Shown one piece after another: positions 25,154-35,883 of a DNA stretch of 64,000 nt (its first letter is position 1; each line of letters opens with the position of its first letter). The stretch is from SIG607 sp045592625 (GTDB taxonomy: Bacteria; Bacillota; Clostridia; Oscillospirales; Acutalibacteraceae): the NCBI GenBank assembly GCA_045592625.1, contig JAZNVC010000013.1:1-64000 (forward strand), given 5' to 3'. A model generated the notes under the pieces. It saw only the letters and a program-made list of their open reading frames with translations, was not told the DNA's origin and made no database searches. The position numbers and the translations under genes are program-made.

Positions 25154-25408
25154 ATGGAAACTTTACAGATTATATTAGGTGTAATTTTAGGCATACTTTC
25201 TATAGCAATAGTTATTCTTGTTCTTTTCCAGCAGGGAAGCCGTGCCGGCATTCAGGGTGCAATTTCCGGCGCTGCTGAAACCTTCCTTTCAAAAAACAAA
25301 GCAAGAACAGCAGATGCTTTCTTTAAGCGTCTCACCGCTATTAGTGCTATAATATTCTTTATTCTTGCTATTGCCGCTACTGTTGTAGCTACAGTTATAA
25401 CCAAATAA
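25154..25408 (+). CDS. secG: preprotein translocase subunit SecG
   Basis: An 84-residue two-helix membrane protein of the SecYEG channel. The first helix is ILGVILGILSIAIVILVLFQ, the conserved loop is QQGSRAGIQGAISGAAETFL, and the second helix starts near residue 58. TAGGAGG precedes the ATG. It is flanked by its own promoter and terminator. Confidence 0.93.
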   Translation: METLQIILGVILGILSIAIVILVLFQQGSRAGIQGAISGAAETFLSKNKARTADAFFKRLTAISAIIFFILAIAATVVATVITK

Positions 25409-25433
25409 TTAAGCTTAATAACTAAACCTAAGG

Positions 25434-25460
25434 CGGAAGTCAAAAGACTTCCGTTTTTTT
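25434..25460 (+). terminator. secG terminator
   Basis: CGGAAGTC (25434-25441), loop AAAA, GACTTCCG (25446-25453), then seven T. Confidence 0.92.
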
Positions 25461-25503
25461 ATTTCTAAATAAAAAAATAGGTGCGAAATATTTAATAATA
25501 TGG

Positions 25504-25509
25504 TATAAT
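25504..25509 (+). promoter_or_regulatory. addB -10 box
   Basis: TATAAT lies 30 bases before addB. The -35 region at 25481-25486 (GTGCGA) is weak. Confidence 0.4.
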
Positions 25510-25538
25510 GAATCTGTATAAAATTTACGGAGGGAAAA

Positions 25539-28500
25539 ATGCTTAATTTTATTTACGGACGAGCCGCAACAGGCAAGACTTATGAGACATTAAGAAGAAT
25601 AAAAGAAGCTACTAAAAATGGCGAACGTGTGATTTTTATAGTTCCCGAACAATATTCTTTTGAGAGCGAAAGAAGTGTGCTGAACCTACTTGGAGATAAA
25701 GAGGCACACAAGGTTGGTGTGCTCAGTTTTTCAAGCCTTGCAGATACTCTTAACATCCTTTGCGGAGGAAATTCAAGAAGGGTTCTTACCGATGCCGATA
25801 AGATTCTCTTTATGAATAAAGCACTTATGTCTTTAAAGGATCGGCTTGTTTTGTGGCGTAAGTATTTGTCTTCTCCGGGATTTGCTTCTAAAATAGTGGA
25901 TATGATAGGCGAATTTAAAATTAGTGCTGTTTTCCCCGAAGACCTTGAAAAAGCCGCTGCCCAGCTTTCACAGTCTTTTTTAAAGGAAAAGGTGGAAGCA
26001 CTTGCACTTATTTACATAACCTATGACGCTATGCTTAAAGGCAGATTTATTGATCCCGCAGATAAACTTGAAAAATTATATAACGATTTAACTAAAAATA
26101 AATATTTTGCAGGAAGTACTGTATTTATTGATGGTTTTAAAGGCTTTACGGGACAGCAGTACCGTATAATCGATGCAATTTTATCCCAAAGCAATTCTCT
26201 TACCGTAACCGCACTTTGCGAAAAAGACGGAGAAAATGTAAAGGAAATATATTCTAATACCTATGAGGCAGTAAAAAATATAAAGGATATTGCATCCCGT
26301 CACCACATTAAAATCGGGGAGGAAGTTTATCTTTCGGAGCCGTTTTATGAAACCAAAACTATGGTAGAGGTGGAAGGTGTACTTTCGGGAAATATAAACT
26401 GTGCTTGTCAAAATGATGAAAATATAGGCTTTCTCGTAGCAAAAACCGTTAATGACGAAGCAGTTTTTACAGCACGGAATATCAGACGGCTTGTGCGTGA
26501 AAAGGGCTATCGCTACCGTGATTTTGTAATTATTGCAAGAGAACCTGAAAAATATGAATCAGCTATTGAAAGAGAATTTGCAAACTACGATATTTCTTGC
26601 TTTTTTGATAAACGTATACCGCTTATAAACTCTCCTATTTTTTCTTTTGTTGATTCCGCTCTTTCCTGTGCTCAGTTTATTAATAGCGATGAGTTTTTCC
26701 GCTTTTTGAAAACAGGACTTGCTACCGACCTAACAATAGAAGAAATAAGTGAACTTGAAAATTACGTATATCTTTGGAATATACAATCTCTGGGTTTTGA
26801 AAGTCAGTGGGATATGGACCCCACAGGATTTAGTGAAACAAAAGCAGAAAACACCGAAAAAATAAAGGAAACACTTGAAAGACTTAACGCTTTGAGAGAA
26901 AAGGCATTGGAGCCTTTACTTTTACTGCGTCGTCTTTATGGTCAAACTGTTAGGGAAAAGGCATATGCTGTTGCAAAACTTTTTGAGTTTTCAAAAACTA
27001 ATGAAAAAATGAAGGTTTTGCTTTCCTATATGGAAAAGGATTTTTCACCCGAAGATATTAATGCTTTCCGTCAAAGCTGGGACCTTTTCATGTCCTTGCT
27101 TGATGGAATGGTTCGCTGTTTTGGCGATGATGTTGTTTCGTCTGCCCAATTTAAAGATATGCTTACCATTTCCTGTCAGACTACTACTGTTGGAAGGATT
27201 CCGCAGATGCTGGACCAAGTAACCTTTGGTGCCGCAGACAGAATTCGTCCCTCCCGTCCTAAAGTAGCCTTTATTTTAGGTGCAAATCAAGGAGAATTTC
27301 CAAAAGCCCCCGACAATAACAGCATTCTTGGTAACAGTGAAAGAAATACTCTTATAAAAGCAGGGCTGAAGGTACGTAATAAAACCTTGTTTTTAACATT
27401 GGAAGAAAACCTACTGGTTTATTCATGTACCTGTTGTCCGTCTCAAATGCTCTTTGTATGTAGCAGTCAGACAGGTGCAGACGGCAGTTCCAAAGAACCT
27501 TCAATACTTTTTGAAAGTCTTCATAATTCCTTTAATAACGCAAAGGTTTATTATGAACCAAGCGAAGAACTGCTTATAGAAAATCTCCCCGAAACCAGAG
27601 ATTCTGCTATGCAAATGCTATATAGATTTGCTCAGCTTAATAAAAAAGGTGCATCTACCTTAATAGATGCCGTCATTACAGATGATGAAAAAAGGGAAGA
27701 ACTAAAAAACATTATTTCTTCATCACATGTTTATAATCGGGCACTTTCAGGGCAAAAGGCAAAAAAACTTTACGGCAACAATATCCCCTTGTCCGCAACC
27801 CGTTTTGATACCTTCTACGGTTGTCATTTCAGATATTTTTGCAAATATGGACTTAACACGTCCATTATTCAGCCTGCAAAACTTGATGTTATGCAGAGGG
27901 GTACAATAGTGCATTTCGTACTTGAGCAGTTTTGCAATAATCATCTTGATGATATAGGAAGTGTAACGTCAGAACAAATTGTTGATGAAACCCAAAGGTA
28001 TATTACAGATTATTTTTCTTCCATAAAGGGTAGCGAAACTCTTTTTGATGAAAGATTTACATTTCTTGTAGAAAAAATCGGAGAAGCAATTATTGAGGTA
28101 ATAGGAAGAATTGTTGAGGAATTTTCACAAAGTCAGTTTAAACCTGAAAAATGTGAGGTTTCAATCGGCAATGATGGTACAATTCCTACCGTTACCTTTC
28201 CTTTCGGCGAAAACTCAAAACTTTCTCTTTACGGAAGTATTGACCGTCTTGACAGATGGGGCAGTTATATTAGGATTGTTGACTATAAAACAGGAAGCAA
28301 AACCTTTAAACTTTCCGATACGGTTTACGGTCTTAATATGCAGATGCTTCTTTACCTTTACTGTGTAATCAGAGGGGAAAATCCCGATTATAAAGGTAAA
28401 AATCCTGCAGGAATACTTTATTTGCCCTCGAAACGTGACCTTAATAAATCGGGTCTTGCCATGAACGGAATTATTTGTGCAAACAGTGATGTTGTAACAG

Positions 28501-28835
28501 CTATGGAAAGCGAAAACGAAGGTAAATATATACCAAAATTTAAAATAAATAAAGATGGCTCACCCGCTAAAAGCAATACCTCATATATTCCTGAAGAGGC
28601 TTTTGATACTATATTTGACCATATTGAAAACCTTGCAAAAAAAATGGGCGAGGAATTACATGGCGGTGACATTTCAGCCGTACCGGTAGAAAGCGGAGAT
28701 TATTCGGCCTGTAAATATTGCGATTATAAAACAGTATGCTTAAAAGGGGAGAATGCTCCGTCTAAAAAGGTGGAAGCCTATAAAAATGATGAAGTATTTG
28801 CAATAATGAGAGGAGAGGAAAACAATGAAGTTTGA
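25539..28835 (+). CDS. addB: helicase-exonuclease subunit AddB
   Basis: A 1098-residue subunit of the AddAB double-strand-break resection complex. It has the Walker A-like GRAATGKTYETL at the N-terminus and a RecB-type nuclease domain near the C-terminus with RIVDYKTGSKTF. The iron-sulfur cysteines typical of AddB are present: one or two in FYGCHFRYFCKYG and Cys1058, Cys1061 and Cys1067 in SACKYCDYKTVCLKG. GGAGGG precedes the ATG. It overlaps addA by 11 bases. Confidence 0.94.
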   Translation: MLNFIYGRAATGKTYETLRRIKEATKNGERVIFIVPEQYSFESERSVLNLLGDKEAHKVGVLSFSSLADTLNILCGGNSRRVLTDADKILFMNKALMSLKDRLVLWRKYLSSPGFASKIVDMIGEFKISAVFPEDLEKAAAQLSQSFLKEKVEALALIYITYDAMLKGRFIDPADKLEKLYNDLTKNKYFAGSTVFIDGFKGFTGQQYRIIDAILSQSNSLTVTALCEKDGENVKEIYSNTYEAVKNIKDIASRHHIKIGEEVYLSEPFYETKTMVEVEGVLSGNINCACQNDENIGFLVAKTVNDEAVFTARNIRRLVREKGYRYRDFVIIAREPEKYESAIEREFANYDISCFFDKRIPLINSPIFSFVDSALSCAQFINSDEFFRFLKTGLATDLTIEEISELENYVYLWNIQSLGFESQWDMDPTGFSETKAENTEKIKETLERLNALREKALEPLLLLRRLYGQTVREKAYAVAKLFEFSKTNEKMKVLLSYMEKDFSPEDINAFRQSWDLFMSLLDGMVRCFGDDVVSSAQFKDMLTISCQTTTVGRIPQMLDQVTFGAADRIRPSRPKVAFILGANQGEFPKAPDNNSILGNSERNTLIKAGLKVRNKTLFLTLEENLLVYSCTCCPSQMLFVCSSQTGADGSSKEPSILFESLHNSFNNAKVYYEPSEELLIENLPETRDSAMQMLYRFAQLNKKGASTLIDAVITDDEKREELKNIISSSHVYNRALSGQKAKKLYGNNIPLSATRFDTFYGCHFRYFCKYGLNTSIIQPAKLDVMQRGTIVHFVLEQFCNNHLDDIGSVTSEQIVDETQRYITDYFSSIKGSETLFDERFTFLVEKIGEAIIEVIGRIVEEFSQSQFKPEKCEVSIGNDGTIPTVTFPFGENSKLSLYGSIDRLDRWGSYIRIVDYKTGSKTFKLSDTVYGLNMQMLLYLYCVIRGENPDYKGKNPAGILYLPSKRDLNKSGLAMNGIICANSDVVTAMESENEGKYIPKFKINKDGSPAKSNTSYIPEEAFDTIFDHIENLAKKMGEELHGGDISAVPVESGDYSACKYCDYKTVCLKGENAPSKKVEAYKNDEVFAIMRGEENNEV

Positions 28836-31800
28836 TGAACTGACCGTAACACAGCAGGCGGCTGTTAGAGAACAGGGCAGTATTATTGTTTCTGCTGCTG
28901 CAGGTTCGGGTAAAACTGCTGTTCTTGTCCAAAGAATAGTAGATAGACTTACTTCAAAAGAAAATCCTCTCAGTGCCGACAGATTGCTGGTAGTAACCTT
29001 TACGGTTGCAGCGGCAGGTGAAATGCGCTCAAGAATAGAAAAAGAACTGGATATATATTGCAAAAATAATCCTGACGATAAAAATGCCGCAAGACAGAAA
29101 CTTCTTATCAAAAGTGCAAAAATAAGTACAATCGACTCTTTCTGTATTGATTTGGTAAGAGAAAACTTTTCTAAAGCAAACGTTTCTCCCGATTTCAAAA
29201 TTGCGGAGGAAAAGGATATCGCGGCAATAAAAGATATGGCGTCAAACGTTGTTATTTCAAATTATTTTGCCGCACGGGATGAAGATTTTTTAAATCTTCT
29301 TGATGCCTTTGGCTCTATTTATGATGAAAAAAATCTTGTTGATGCAGTTGACGAAATTTATGAAAAAAGTCAGAATATGCCATTTCCTCAAATGTGGCTT
29401 TCGCAGATGATGTCATCATATAATAAAGATGCTTTTGAAAAATGGTGTGAACTGGGCATTTTTGAAGCACAGAAGCTTACAAAAACCACCTTGCGCTATA
29501 TAAATGCAGCTAAAGAAATGTGCGAAAAGGACAGCAACGTTAAAAATGCATATCTCCCTAATTTTCTTTTAGCACAGGAACAATGTGAAAAACTTCTTGA
29601 CTATTGTAAGCAGAAGTTATGGGATGATGTTTTAAGGGGTGCAAAAGCCTTTTCTTTCGGTAAATTTGGCTCTGTGGCGGGTTCGAAGGATAATCACGTT
29701 GCAGTTATGGTTAAAAAACTTAGAGAGCTATGTGAAAAAACCATAAAAAAAATCGACGCTTTGTTAACTGAAGAAAAGGAGTTTGCAAGACAACACTTTA
29801 TAGAGGGTGCTCCTTCAGGCAGAAAACTTATTGAAATTACAAAAGCTTACTGCCAAGAGGTTGATAAGGTTAAAAAGGAAAAGAACATATATACATTTTC
29901 GGATATCGAACATTTTGCCTTTTCTCTTATCTGCTATGCAGATGAAAATGAAATTTTCTTAAAAGAGGATGCAAATGAGTATATAAATCAGTATGATGAA
30001 ATTCTTGTTGATGAGTATCAGGACGTAAACAATCTTCAAGACAGTTTTTTCTACTTTATGTCAAATTTAGGCTCCCATCTTTTTGTGGTTGGTGACGTTA
30101 AACAGAGTATTTACGGCTTTAGAGGTGCTAACCCCGAGAATTTTATTGATGCCATTAAAGAAGCAGTTGATTATAAAGAAGCAAAGGCTAAAGACAAAAA
30201 ACTAATAACTCTTGATGCAAATTTTAGAAGCCGTAACGGAGTTTGCCAGGCAGTAAACTTTATCTTTGACCACCTTATGACCCAAGAAAATTGCGGAATT
30301 GATTATAAGAAAACCGAACGTCTTTCGCCTAAAGCGAAATTCCCTCAATTAAATATCCCCGAAAGTGAATTTCATCTGGTGAATTCACATGGACAAAATG
30401 AAAAAGAGGCAGAGGCTAAACATATTGCCGCATATATTAAGGAAATTATGTGCAGCGGTAAGGTAATTAAAGATAAGAAAACAAAGGAACTTAGAGATGC
30501 TCGGTATGGCGACTTTGCCATTATAGTGAGAGCTATGAAGGGCAATGCTGCTGTTTTGGTCAACGCCTTTAACCAGGCTGGTATCCCTGTAACCTATGCT
30601 AAAGACAGTTTTCTTGAAAGTAAGGAAATTTCTGTTATGCTGTCTTTGTTAAGCGTTATTGATAATCCTAACAGAGACGTTACGCTACTTGCAACAATGA
30701 TGTCTCCAATATTTAGTTTTTCTGCAGATGATATGGCACAGATAAGATGTGTTAATAGAAAAGCAAGTCTTTATTCTGCGGTTATTGCGGCTGCAAACAG
30801 TAATGAAAAGTGTCAGAAATTTTTAGAACAAATCGCCGATTTTCGAAGAAATGCGGCAATTCTTACCCTGCCTAAACTTATCTCTAAAATTTATGACTGT
30901 ACGAATTTTTTGAATATTGTTCAAATGATGGATGACGGTCAGGCACGAAATGCAAACCTTATTCATCTTACTCATCTTGCTGAAAATTATGTTGCATCGG
31001 GTAATCAGAGTATTTCGGGATTTATAAGAAGTCTTGAAAGGGTAGGAGATGGAAAGATAAAAGGTGCTACCCTTTCGGCAGGTAATGATGCAGTAAGAAT
31101 TATGAGTGTTCATAATTCAAAGGGATTGCAGTATCCTGTGTGCTTTTTTGCCTTTGCAGGTGCCGCCTTTAATACAATGGACCAGAAAAAATCACTTATA
31201 ATAGAAGAAAACTACGGCGTAGCTTTTCGTTATTATAACGATAACGGCAAAATTGATACCATTAACAAAAAGCTTCTTGCACGTTTTTCTAATTATAATC
31301 TTTTAAAAGAAGAACTAAGGATGCTTTATGTTGCTCTTACACGTGCAGAAGACAGACTTATTATAATTTTATCACGTAAAAACCCATATACAGATATAGC
31401 AAAAGCCAGTGTAAAACTTGTTGCAAGTGCGGGTAAAATAGGTGAGGACATATATATGGGTGCAAACTGCTATGCCGATTGGATTGTTCCTTGTATGTTA
31501 CTTCATCCGAACGGTCAGGAACTTAGAAAAATGGCAGAGGAAACCGAATTTTGTGTTTCTTCGGGAGAAAATATGCTAATTAAGGTATTTAATGATGATG
31601 AGCAGGTTATTCCACAAAAACCTGCTTCTATGGAAACTCCCAATTATGAATTGTCTGAAGAAATTAAAAAACGCATTAATTACGTTTATCCTTTTGATGC
31701 CCTTCGTACCATAGAGGCGAAAGCCTCGGTTTCCGATATCGCTCATAAAGCCGAAATAGGAAACTATGATTTTACTACACGTCCCGGATTTTTAAGTGAA

Positions 31801-32313
31801 AGCGGACTTACTCCTACCGAAAGAGGTACTGCCGTACATACCATTATGCAGTTTATGGATTACCATGCGGCAAAAGATAATTTTGAAGAAGAAATCGAAA
31901 GGCTTAAGGAATGGGAGTATATAACCGAAGAACAGTCAAAGGTAGATACCGTTCATATAAAACGGTTTATTAAGAGTGACTTGTTCAGCCGAATCCTTTC
32001 TGCTAAAAGTGTAGAACGGGAAATGAAGTTTTTGACCTTTATGTCGGCTGGAAAACTTGTGGATAATATAGACCATTCTCTTAAAGATGAAAAAATAGTT
32101 GTTCAAGGTGCGGTTGACTTAATGCTGGTAGAGGATGACGGTATAGTTATTGTTGACTTTAAAACAGATAGAGTAAATGATGAAAAAGAACTTATTGAGT
32201 CTTATGCACAGCAACTAAGAATTTATGCCGATGCCTGTAGTAAAATAACAGGTCTTAAAGTTAAGGAAAAAATCATCTATTCTCTTGTTTTGGACTGTTG
32301 CATTGTGGTATAA
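28825..32313 (+). CDS. addA: helicase-exonuclease subunit AddA
   Basis: A 1162-residue UvrD-like helicase with a C-terminal nuclease. The helicase motifs are in order: AAAGSGKTAVLVQRIV (24 onwards), VVTFTVAAAGEMRSRI, DEYQDVN, GDVKQSIYGFRGANP, LDANFRSR, SVHNSKGLQYPV and LYVALTRAEDRL. The nuclease motif is IVDFKTDRVND. With AddB it resects broken ends for RecA. AGGAGAGG precedes the ATG, inside the end of addB. Confidence 0.95.
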   Translation: MKFDELTVTQQAAVREQGSIIVSAAAGSGKTAVLVQRIVDRLTSKENPLSADRLLVVTFTVAAAGEMRSRIEKELDIYCKNNPDDKNAARQKLLIKSAKISTIDSFCIDLVRENFSKANVSPDFKIAEEKDIAAIKDMASNVVISNYFAARDEDFLNLLDAFGSIYDEKNLVDAVDEIYEKSQNMPFPQMWLSQMMSSYNKDAFEKWCELGIFEAQKLTKTTLRYINAAKEMCEKDSNVKNAYLPNFLLAQEQCEKLLDYCKQKLWDDVLRGAKAFSFGKFGSVAGSKDNHVAVMVKKLRELCEKTIKKIDALLTEEKEFARQHFIEGAPSGRKLIEITKAYCQEVDKVKKEKNIYTFSDIEHFAFSLICYADENEIFLKEDANEYINQYDEILVDEYQDVNNLQDSFFYFMSNLGSHLFVVGDVKQSIYGFRGANPENFIDAIKEAVDYKEAKAKDKKLITLDANFRSRNGVCQAVNFIFDHLMTQENCGIDYKKTERLSPKAKFPQLNIPESEFHLVNSHGQNEKEAEAKHIAAYIKEIMCSGKVIKDKKTKELRDARYGDFAIIVRAMKGNAAVLVNAFNQAGIPVTYAKDSFLESKEISVMLSLLSVIDNPNRDVTLLATMMSPIFSFSADDMAQIRCVNRKASLYSAVIAAANSNEKCQKFLEQIADFRRNAAILTLPKLISKIYDCTNFLNIVQMMDDGQARNANLIHLTHLAENYVASGNQSISGFIRSLERVGDGKIKGATLSAGNDAVRIMSVHNSKGLQYPVCFFAFAGAAFNTMDQKKSLIIEENYGVAFRYYNDNGKIDTINKKLLARFSNYNLLKEELRMLYVALTRAEDRLIIILSRKNPYTDIAKASVKLVASAGKIGEDIYMGANCYADWIVPCMLLHPNGQELRKMAEETEFCVSSGENMLIKVFNDDEQVIPQKPASMETPNYELSEEIKKRINYVYPFDALRTIEAKASVSDIAHKAEIGNYDFTTRPGFLSESGLTPTERGTAVHTIMQFMDYHAAKDNFEEEIERLKEWEYITEEQSKVDTVHIKRFIKSDLFSRILSAKSVEREMKFLTFMSAGKLVDNIDHSLKDEKIVVQGAVDLMLVEDDGIVIVDFKTDRVNDEKELIESYAQQLRIYADACSKITGLKVKEKIIYSLVLDCCIVV

Positions 32314-32314
32314 T
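32285..32314 (+). promoter_or_regulatory. possible promoter for the yfmF operon
   Basis: TTGTTT (32285-32290), 18 bases, TATAAT (32309-32314) preceded by TGG (extended -10). It overlaps the end of addA. Confidence 0.45.
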
Positions 32315-32347
32315 AATTACTATATAATAAAATAGGAGGAAAAAGCT

Positions 32348-33628
32348 TTGCCTTTAAACAATTTAAACTTCGTAAACGGTGCTCAAATACTTTTTTTGCC
32401 GGGAAATTCCTTTACCACTACACTTGTTTCCTTTAATTTTTATATGCCTTTAAACAAGGAAACTGTGTCGCATTATGCATTGCTTCCCGAAATTATGGCT
32501 ACCTGTTCTAAAGACTTTCCCGATTATTTAAAGCTAAATTATAAGTTGTCGGCTCTTTACGGTGCAGACGTGGTTGCTTCTTCCTCCAAGGTAGGTAACT
32601 GTATTTGTGTTAAATTTATGGTGTCTTCAATAAATGACAGATATGCATTCGACGGTCAAAATGTAACAAAGGATGCTATTGACCTTCTGCTAAACCTTAT
32701 TTTCCACCCTAAAACCGAAAACGGAGCTTTTTTTGAAAGTGACCTTAAACGTGAAAAACGCAAACTCATTGACCGCATAAAAGGCGAACTTAACGATAAG
32801 CGTACATTTGCGAGAAATCGTCTTACAAGTGAAATGTTTGAAGACGACCCATTCGGTCTTTATAAATTAGGGGATATTGAGACTGTATCTGCTATAAGCG
32901 GGGAAGAATTATACGATTCTTGGAAAAAAATGCTGGATAGCGGATACCTTAAAATACATGTTATTGGCGAAGAAATGCCTAAAGGTTTAAAAGAAAGTAT
33001 AAAAAAAGAACTTTCTTTATTTAAAAGAGAAAATGTTACAAACATTTATGAAGTAACAGCCCTTAAAGAAAGGGAAAATGTAAAAGAAGTGACCGATTAT
33101 TTTGATGTGGCTCAAGGGAAACTGGTAATGGGATTTTCGTGTTCTGACGGCGATGATGATTCTTCTCTTGACGTAATGCTGATGAATGATATTTTCGGCG
33201 GCGGTCCATATTCCAGACTTTTTACCGGTGTTAGAGAAAAAATGAGTCTCTGTTATTATTGCAGCTCTCAGGCTGTTCGTAATAAAGGATTTATTATGGT
33301 TGACAGCGGTGTTGAAAAAGAAAATGCAATAAAAGCAAAAGAAGCAATTTTAGGTCAGCTTGAAATTATGAAAAAAGGCGAGTTTTCCGATTTTGAATTA
33401 TCTTCAGCCGTTAAAAGCATAAAGGATTCACTTCGTTCCTACAAAGACAGTCAAAACGGTCTTGATGTATGGTACACCTTGAAGGCAATAAACAGAAAGG
33501 TTTATTCCCCCGAAGAAATCAGCGAAAAAATAGAAAAAATCACAAGACAGGATGTTATAAATGCAGCAAACCGCGTTAAACTTAATACGGTTTATATGCT
33601 TCTTCCTAAAGAAAAGGAGGGTGCCTAA
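32348..33628 (+). CDS. yfmF: M16-family protein YfmF-like (non-catalytic partner)
   Basis: A 426-residue M16 peptidase homologue. The HxxEH zinc motif is absent, while the second-half features remain (YSRLFTGVREKMSLCYYCSS). It is encoded just before an M16 protein that has the zinc motif, the usual YfmF/YfmH pair. In Bacillus this pair is linked to 5-aminopentanol modification of EF-P; elsewhere the substrate is unknown. The start is TTG with AGGAGG upstream. The stop overlaps the next start by one base. Confidence 0.85.
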   Translation: MPLNNLNFVNGAQILFLPGNSFTTTLVSFNFYMPLNKETVSHYALLPEIMATCSKDFPDYLKLNYKLSALYGADVVASSSKVGNCICVKFMVSSINDRYAFDGQNVTKDAIDLLLNLIFHPKTENGAFFESDLKREKRKLIDRIKGELNDKRTFARNRLTSEMFEDDPFGLYKLGDIETVSAISGEELYDSWKKMLDSGYLKIHVIGEEMPKGLKESIKKELSLFKRENVTNIYEVTALKERENVKEVTDYFDVAQGKLVMGFSCSDGDDDSSLDVMLMNDIFGGGPYSRLFTGVREKMSLCYYCSSQAVRNKGFIMVDSGVEKENAIKAKEAILGQLEIMKKGEFSDFELSSAVKSIKDSLRSYKDSQNGLDVWYTLKAINRKVYSPEEISEKIEKITRQDVINAANRVKLNTVYMLLPKEKEGA

Positions 33629-34893
33629 TGGAAAAACAGGTATTTAAAGACCGTTTTGGTAACAGCTACGTTTGTTTTACTCACAAAACAGGGCTTATGG
33701 TTTATGTTATGGAAAAACCCGACTTTTCCTCATCCTATGCTCTTTTTGGAACAAAATACGGCTCTATTGACACCCGATTTTCTACCGACGGGAAAAACTT
33801 CACAATCGTTCCCGAGGGTATTGCACACTTTTTAGAGCATAAGCTTTTTGAAAGCGAAGACGGAGATGCCTTTTCACGTTATGCAGAGACGGGTGCTTCT
33901 GCTAATGCTTATACTTCTTTTGACAGAACCTGTTATCTTTTTTCATGCAGTGATAGATTTGAGGAAAATTTTAATATTCTTCTTGATTTCGTTCAGCATC
34001 CTTATTTTACGGCTAAAACGGTTGAAAAAGAGCAGGGAATTATCGGTCAGGAAATCAGAATGTATGACGATAGTCCTTCCTGGCGAGTGCTTTTTAATAT
34101 GCTGCTTGAAATGTATTATGAGCATCCCGTAAGAATAGATATTGCAGGAACTACCGAAAGTATTGCACAAATTACCGATACGCTTCTTTATGAGTGTTAT
34201 AATACCTTTTATAATCCTGCAAATATGTTTATTTGTGTTGCCGGTAATGTAAGTGCTGAAAAAATTGCCGATATGGTAGAAAAGAATATACTTGATAAAG
34301 AGCCGGTTAACCTAACGAGAGGCACAGTTACAGAGCCTGATACTGTAAGAAGTAACTATATAGAACAAAAACTTGAGGTTTCTGTTCCTATGTTTTGCCT
34401 TGGTTTTAAGGATTCCTGCCCAAAACCCGAAAAAACAGCAAAAGAAAGAATTGCTATGGGTGTTACCTTAAACGTTCTTGCCGGAGATTGTTCGCCTCTA
34501 TATAAGGAACTTATTGATAATGAACTTATAAACGATGATTTTGAAACTGAATATTTTACCGGTAACGGTTATGCAGCAGTTATCTTCTCAGGCGAAAGCG
34601 AAAAACCGATAAAGGTGAAAGAAAAAATAGTGGGCGAAATAAAGCGTCTTTTGGAAAACGGTATTGACAGCCACCTTTTAAATACTGTAAAATGTGCTAT
34701 GTATGGAGACGTAATCAGACGTTTCAACAGTTGCGAAGGTATTTCTTCTCAAATGGCTGAATGTGCAATGTTTGGATATTCGCTTTTTGAGGAGCAGGAT
34801 ATTATTGCCTGTGTAAATGCTGAAGACGTTATGAACTGTCTTTCGGTTTTAAAGGAAGAAAAATCCGTATTGTCGGTAATAAACCCAAAGTAG
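33628..34893 (+). CDS. yfmH: M16-family metallopeptidase YfmH-like
   Basis: A 421-residue peptidase with the inverted zinc motif HFLEHKLFE (HxxEH) and the downstream glutamate region VEKEQGIIGQEIRMYDD. The second M16 domain follows. It probably acts as a heterodimer with the preceding gene product. It ends with TAG. An AAGGAGGG site lies before the ATG, inside the end of yfmF. Confidence 0.9.
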   Translation: MEKQVFKDRFGNSYVCFTHKTGLMVYVMEKPDFSSSYALFGTKYGSIDTRFSTDGKNFTIVPEGIAHFLEHKLFESEDGDAFSRYAETGASANAYTSFDRTCYLFSCSDRFEENFNILLDFVQHPYFTAKTVEKEQGIIGQEIRMYDDSPSWRVLFNMLLEMYYEHPVRIDIAGTTESIAQITDTLLYECYNTFYNPANMFICVAGNVSAEKIADMVEKNILDKEPVNLTRGTVTEPDTVRSNYIEQKLEVSVPMFCLGFKDSCPKPEKTAKERIAMGVTLNVLAGDCSPLYKELIDNELINDDFETEYFTGNGYAAVIFSGESEKPIKVKEKIVGEIKRLLENGIDSHLLNTVKCAMYGDVIRRFNSCEGISSQMAECAMFGYSLFEEQDIIACVNAEDVMNCLSVLKEEKSVLSVINPK

Positions 34894-34911
34894 CATAGAA
34901 AGGAAGTTAAT

Positions 34912-35883
34912 ATGACTCATAATATTGAAATTTTCGGTATTGAGCTTACCGTAAAAGAGGTAGCCTTTACTATAGGCAATTTTAGTGTTTATTGGTACGG
35001 TATTATTATTGGAATAGGCTGTTTACTTGCCCTTATTTACGGAATGAAATATGCATCCAGATTTAATATTGATAAGGATAAAATGCTGGATGTAGTAATA
35101 GTTACCATTCCCGTTGCTGTTCTTTGTGCAAGACTTTATTACTGCTTATTTGATAACGAAACAGGTAATAGAATAAATTCTTTTAAAGAATTTTTCGGTA
35201 TAGGCACAGGTGCCGGATTTTCGGGACTTGCCATATACGGCGGTATAATCGGTGCCTTCCTTTGCGGTGCTTTAATGTGCAAAATAAAGAAAATAAAAAT
35301 TCTCGATATGTTTGATTTGGCTGCCATTGGTTTTCTTATCGGTCAGGCGGTTGGACGTTGGGGTAACTTTATAAATCAGGAAGCATACGGAACCGTTACA
35401 GGCAGTAATTGGTGGGGAATGACCAGTGAAGTGACAAGAATGGACCCTGATATTTACGCACTTGGCGGAGGACTTGTGCATCCTTGCTTCCTCTATGAGT
35501 CTATTTGGTGTATAATCGGATTCATTTTGCTTAATCATTTCAGCAAAAAACGTAAATTCAGCGGTCAAATCTTTTTAATGTACGGTATGTGGTACGGCTT
35601 TGGAAGATTCTTTATTGAATCTATACGTACTGACCAGTTAACCTGGGGCTCAAGTAGGATTCCTGTTTCTATGGTTGTTTCGGGATTTGCTTTTTTAATT
35701 TGTCTTATAATGCTTTTTGTTTTAAAAAAGAAAAGAAAATTGGAAACAGAGGCTGTTCCTTATGAGTCTTTATTTGATACAGAGGAAGACATTGAAGAAG
35801 CAGAAGAAGTTGCAATAGAAAATATAACCGAGGGAATCGGCACTCAAGCATTGGAGGAAAATAACGATGGCACAGATAATTGA
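34912..35883 (+). CDS. lgt: prolipoprotein diacylglyceryl transferase
   Basis: A 323-residue seven-helix membrane enzyme that attaches diacylglycerol to the lipobox cysteine. The hallmark GRWGNFINQEAYG is present, with YGGIIGAFLCG and a late FLYESIWCIIGF. The C-terminus after the last helix is an acidic tail of about 60 residues, longer than in E. coli Lgt. It would process the lipoproteins at 3082, 4285 and 54026. It overlaps folD by 17 bases. Confidence 0.95.
   Translation: MTHNIEIFGIELTVKEVAFTIGNFSVYWYGIIIGIGCLLALIYGMKYASRFNIDKDKMLDVVIVTIPVAVLCARLYYCLFDNETGNRINSFKEFFGIGTGAGFSGLAIYGGIIGAFLCGALMCKIKKIKILDMFDLAAIGFLIGQAVGRWGNFINQEAYGTVTGSNWWGMTSEVTRMDPDIYALGGGLVHPCFLYESIWCIIGFILLNHFSKKRKFSGQIFLMYGMWYGFGRFFIESIRTDQLTWGSSRIPVSMVVSGFAFLICLIMLFVLKKKRKLETEAVPYESLFDTEEDIEEAEEVAIENITEGIGTQALEENNDGTDN

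Noticed and set aside
32348..33628. YfmF-like protein as a broken peptidase
   Set aside because: Loss of the HxxEH motif is normal for this partner subunit and it is followed by an intact zinc-bearing YfmH, so it is not decay.
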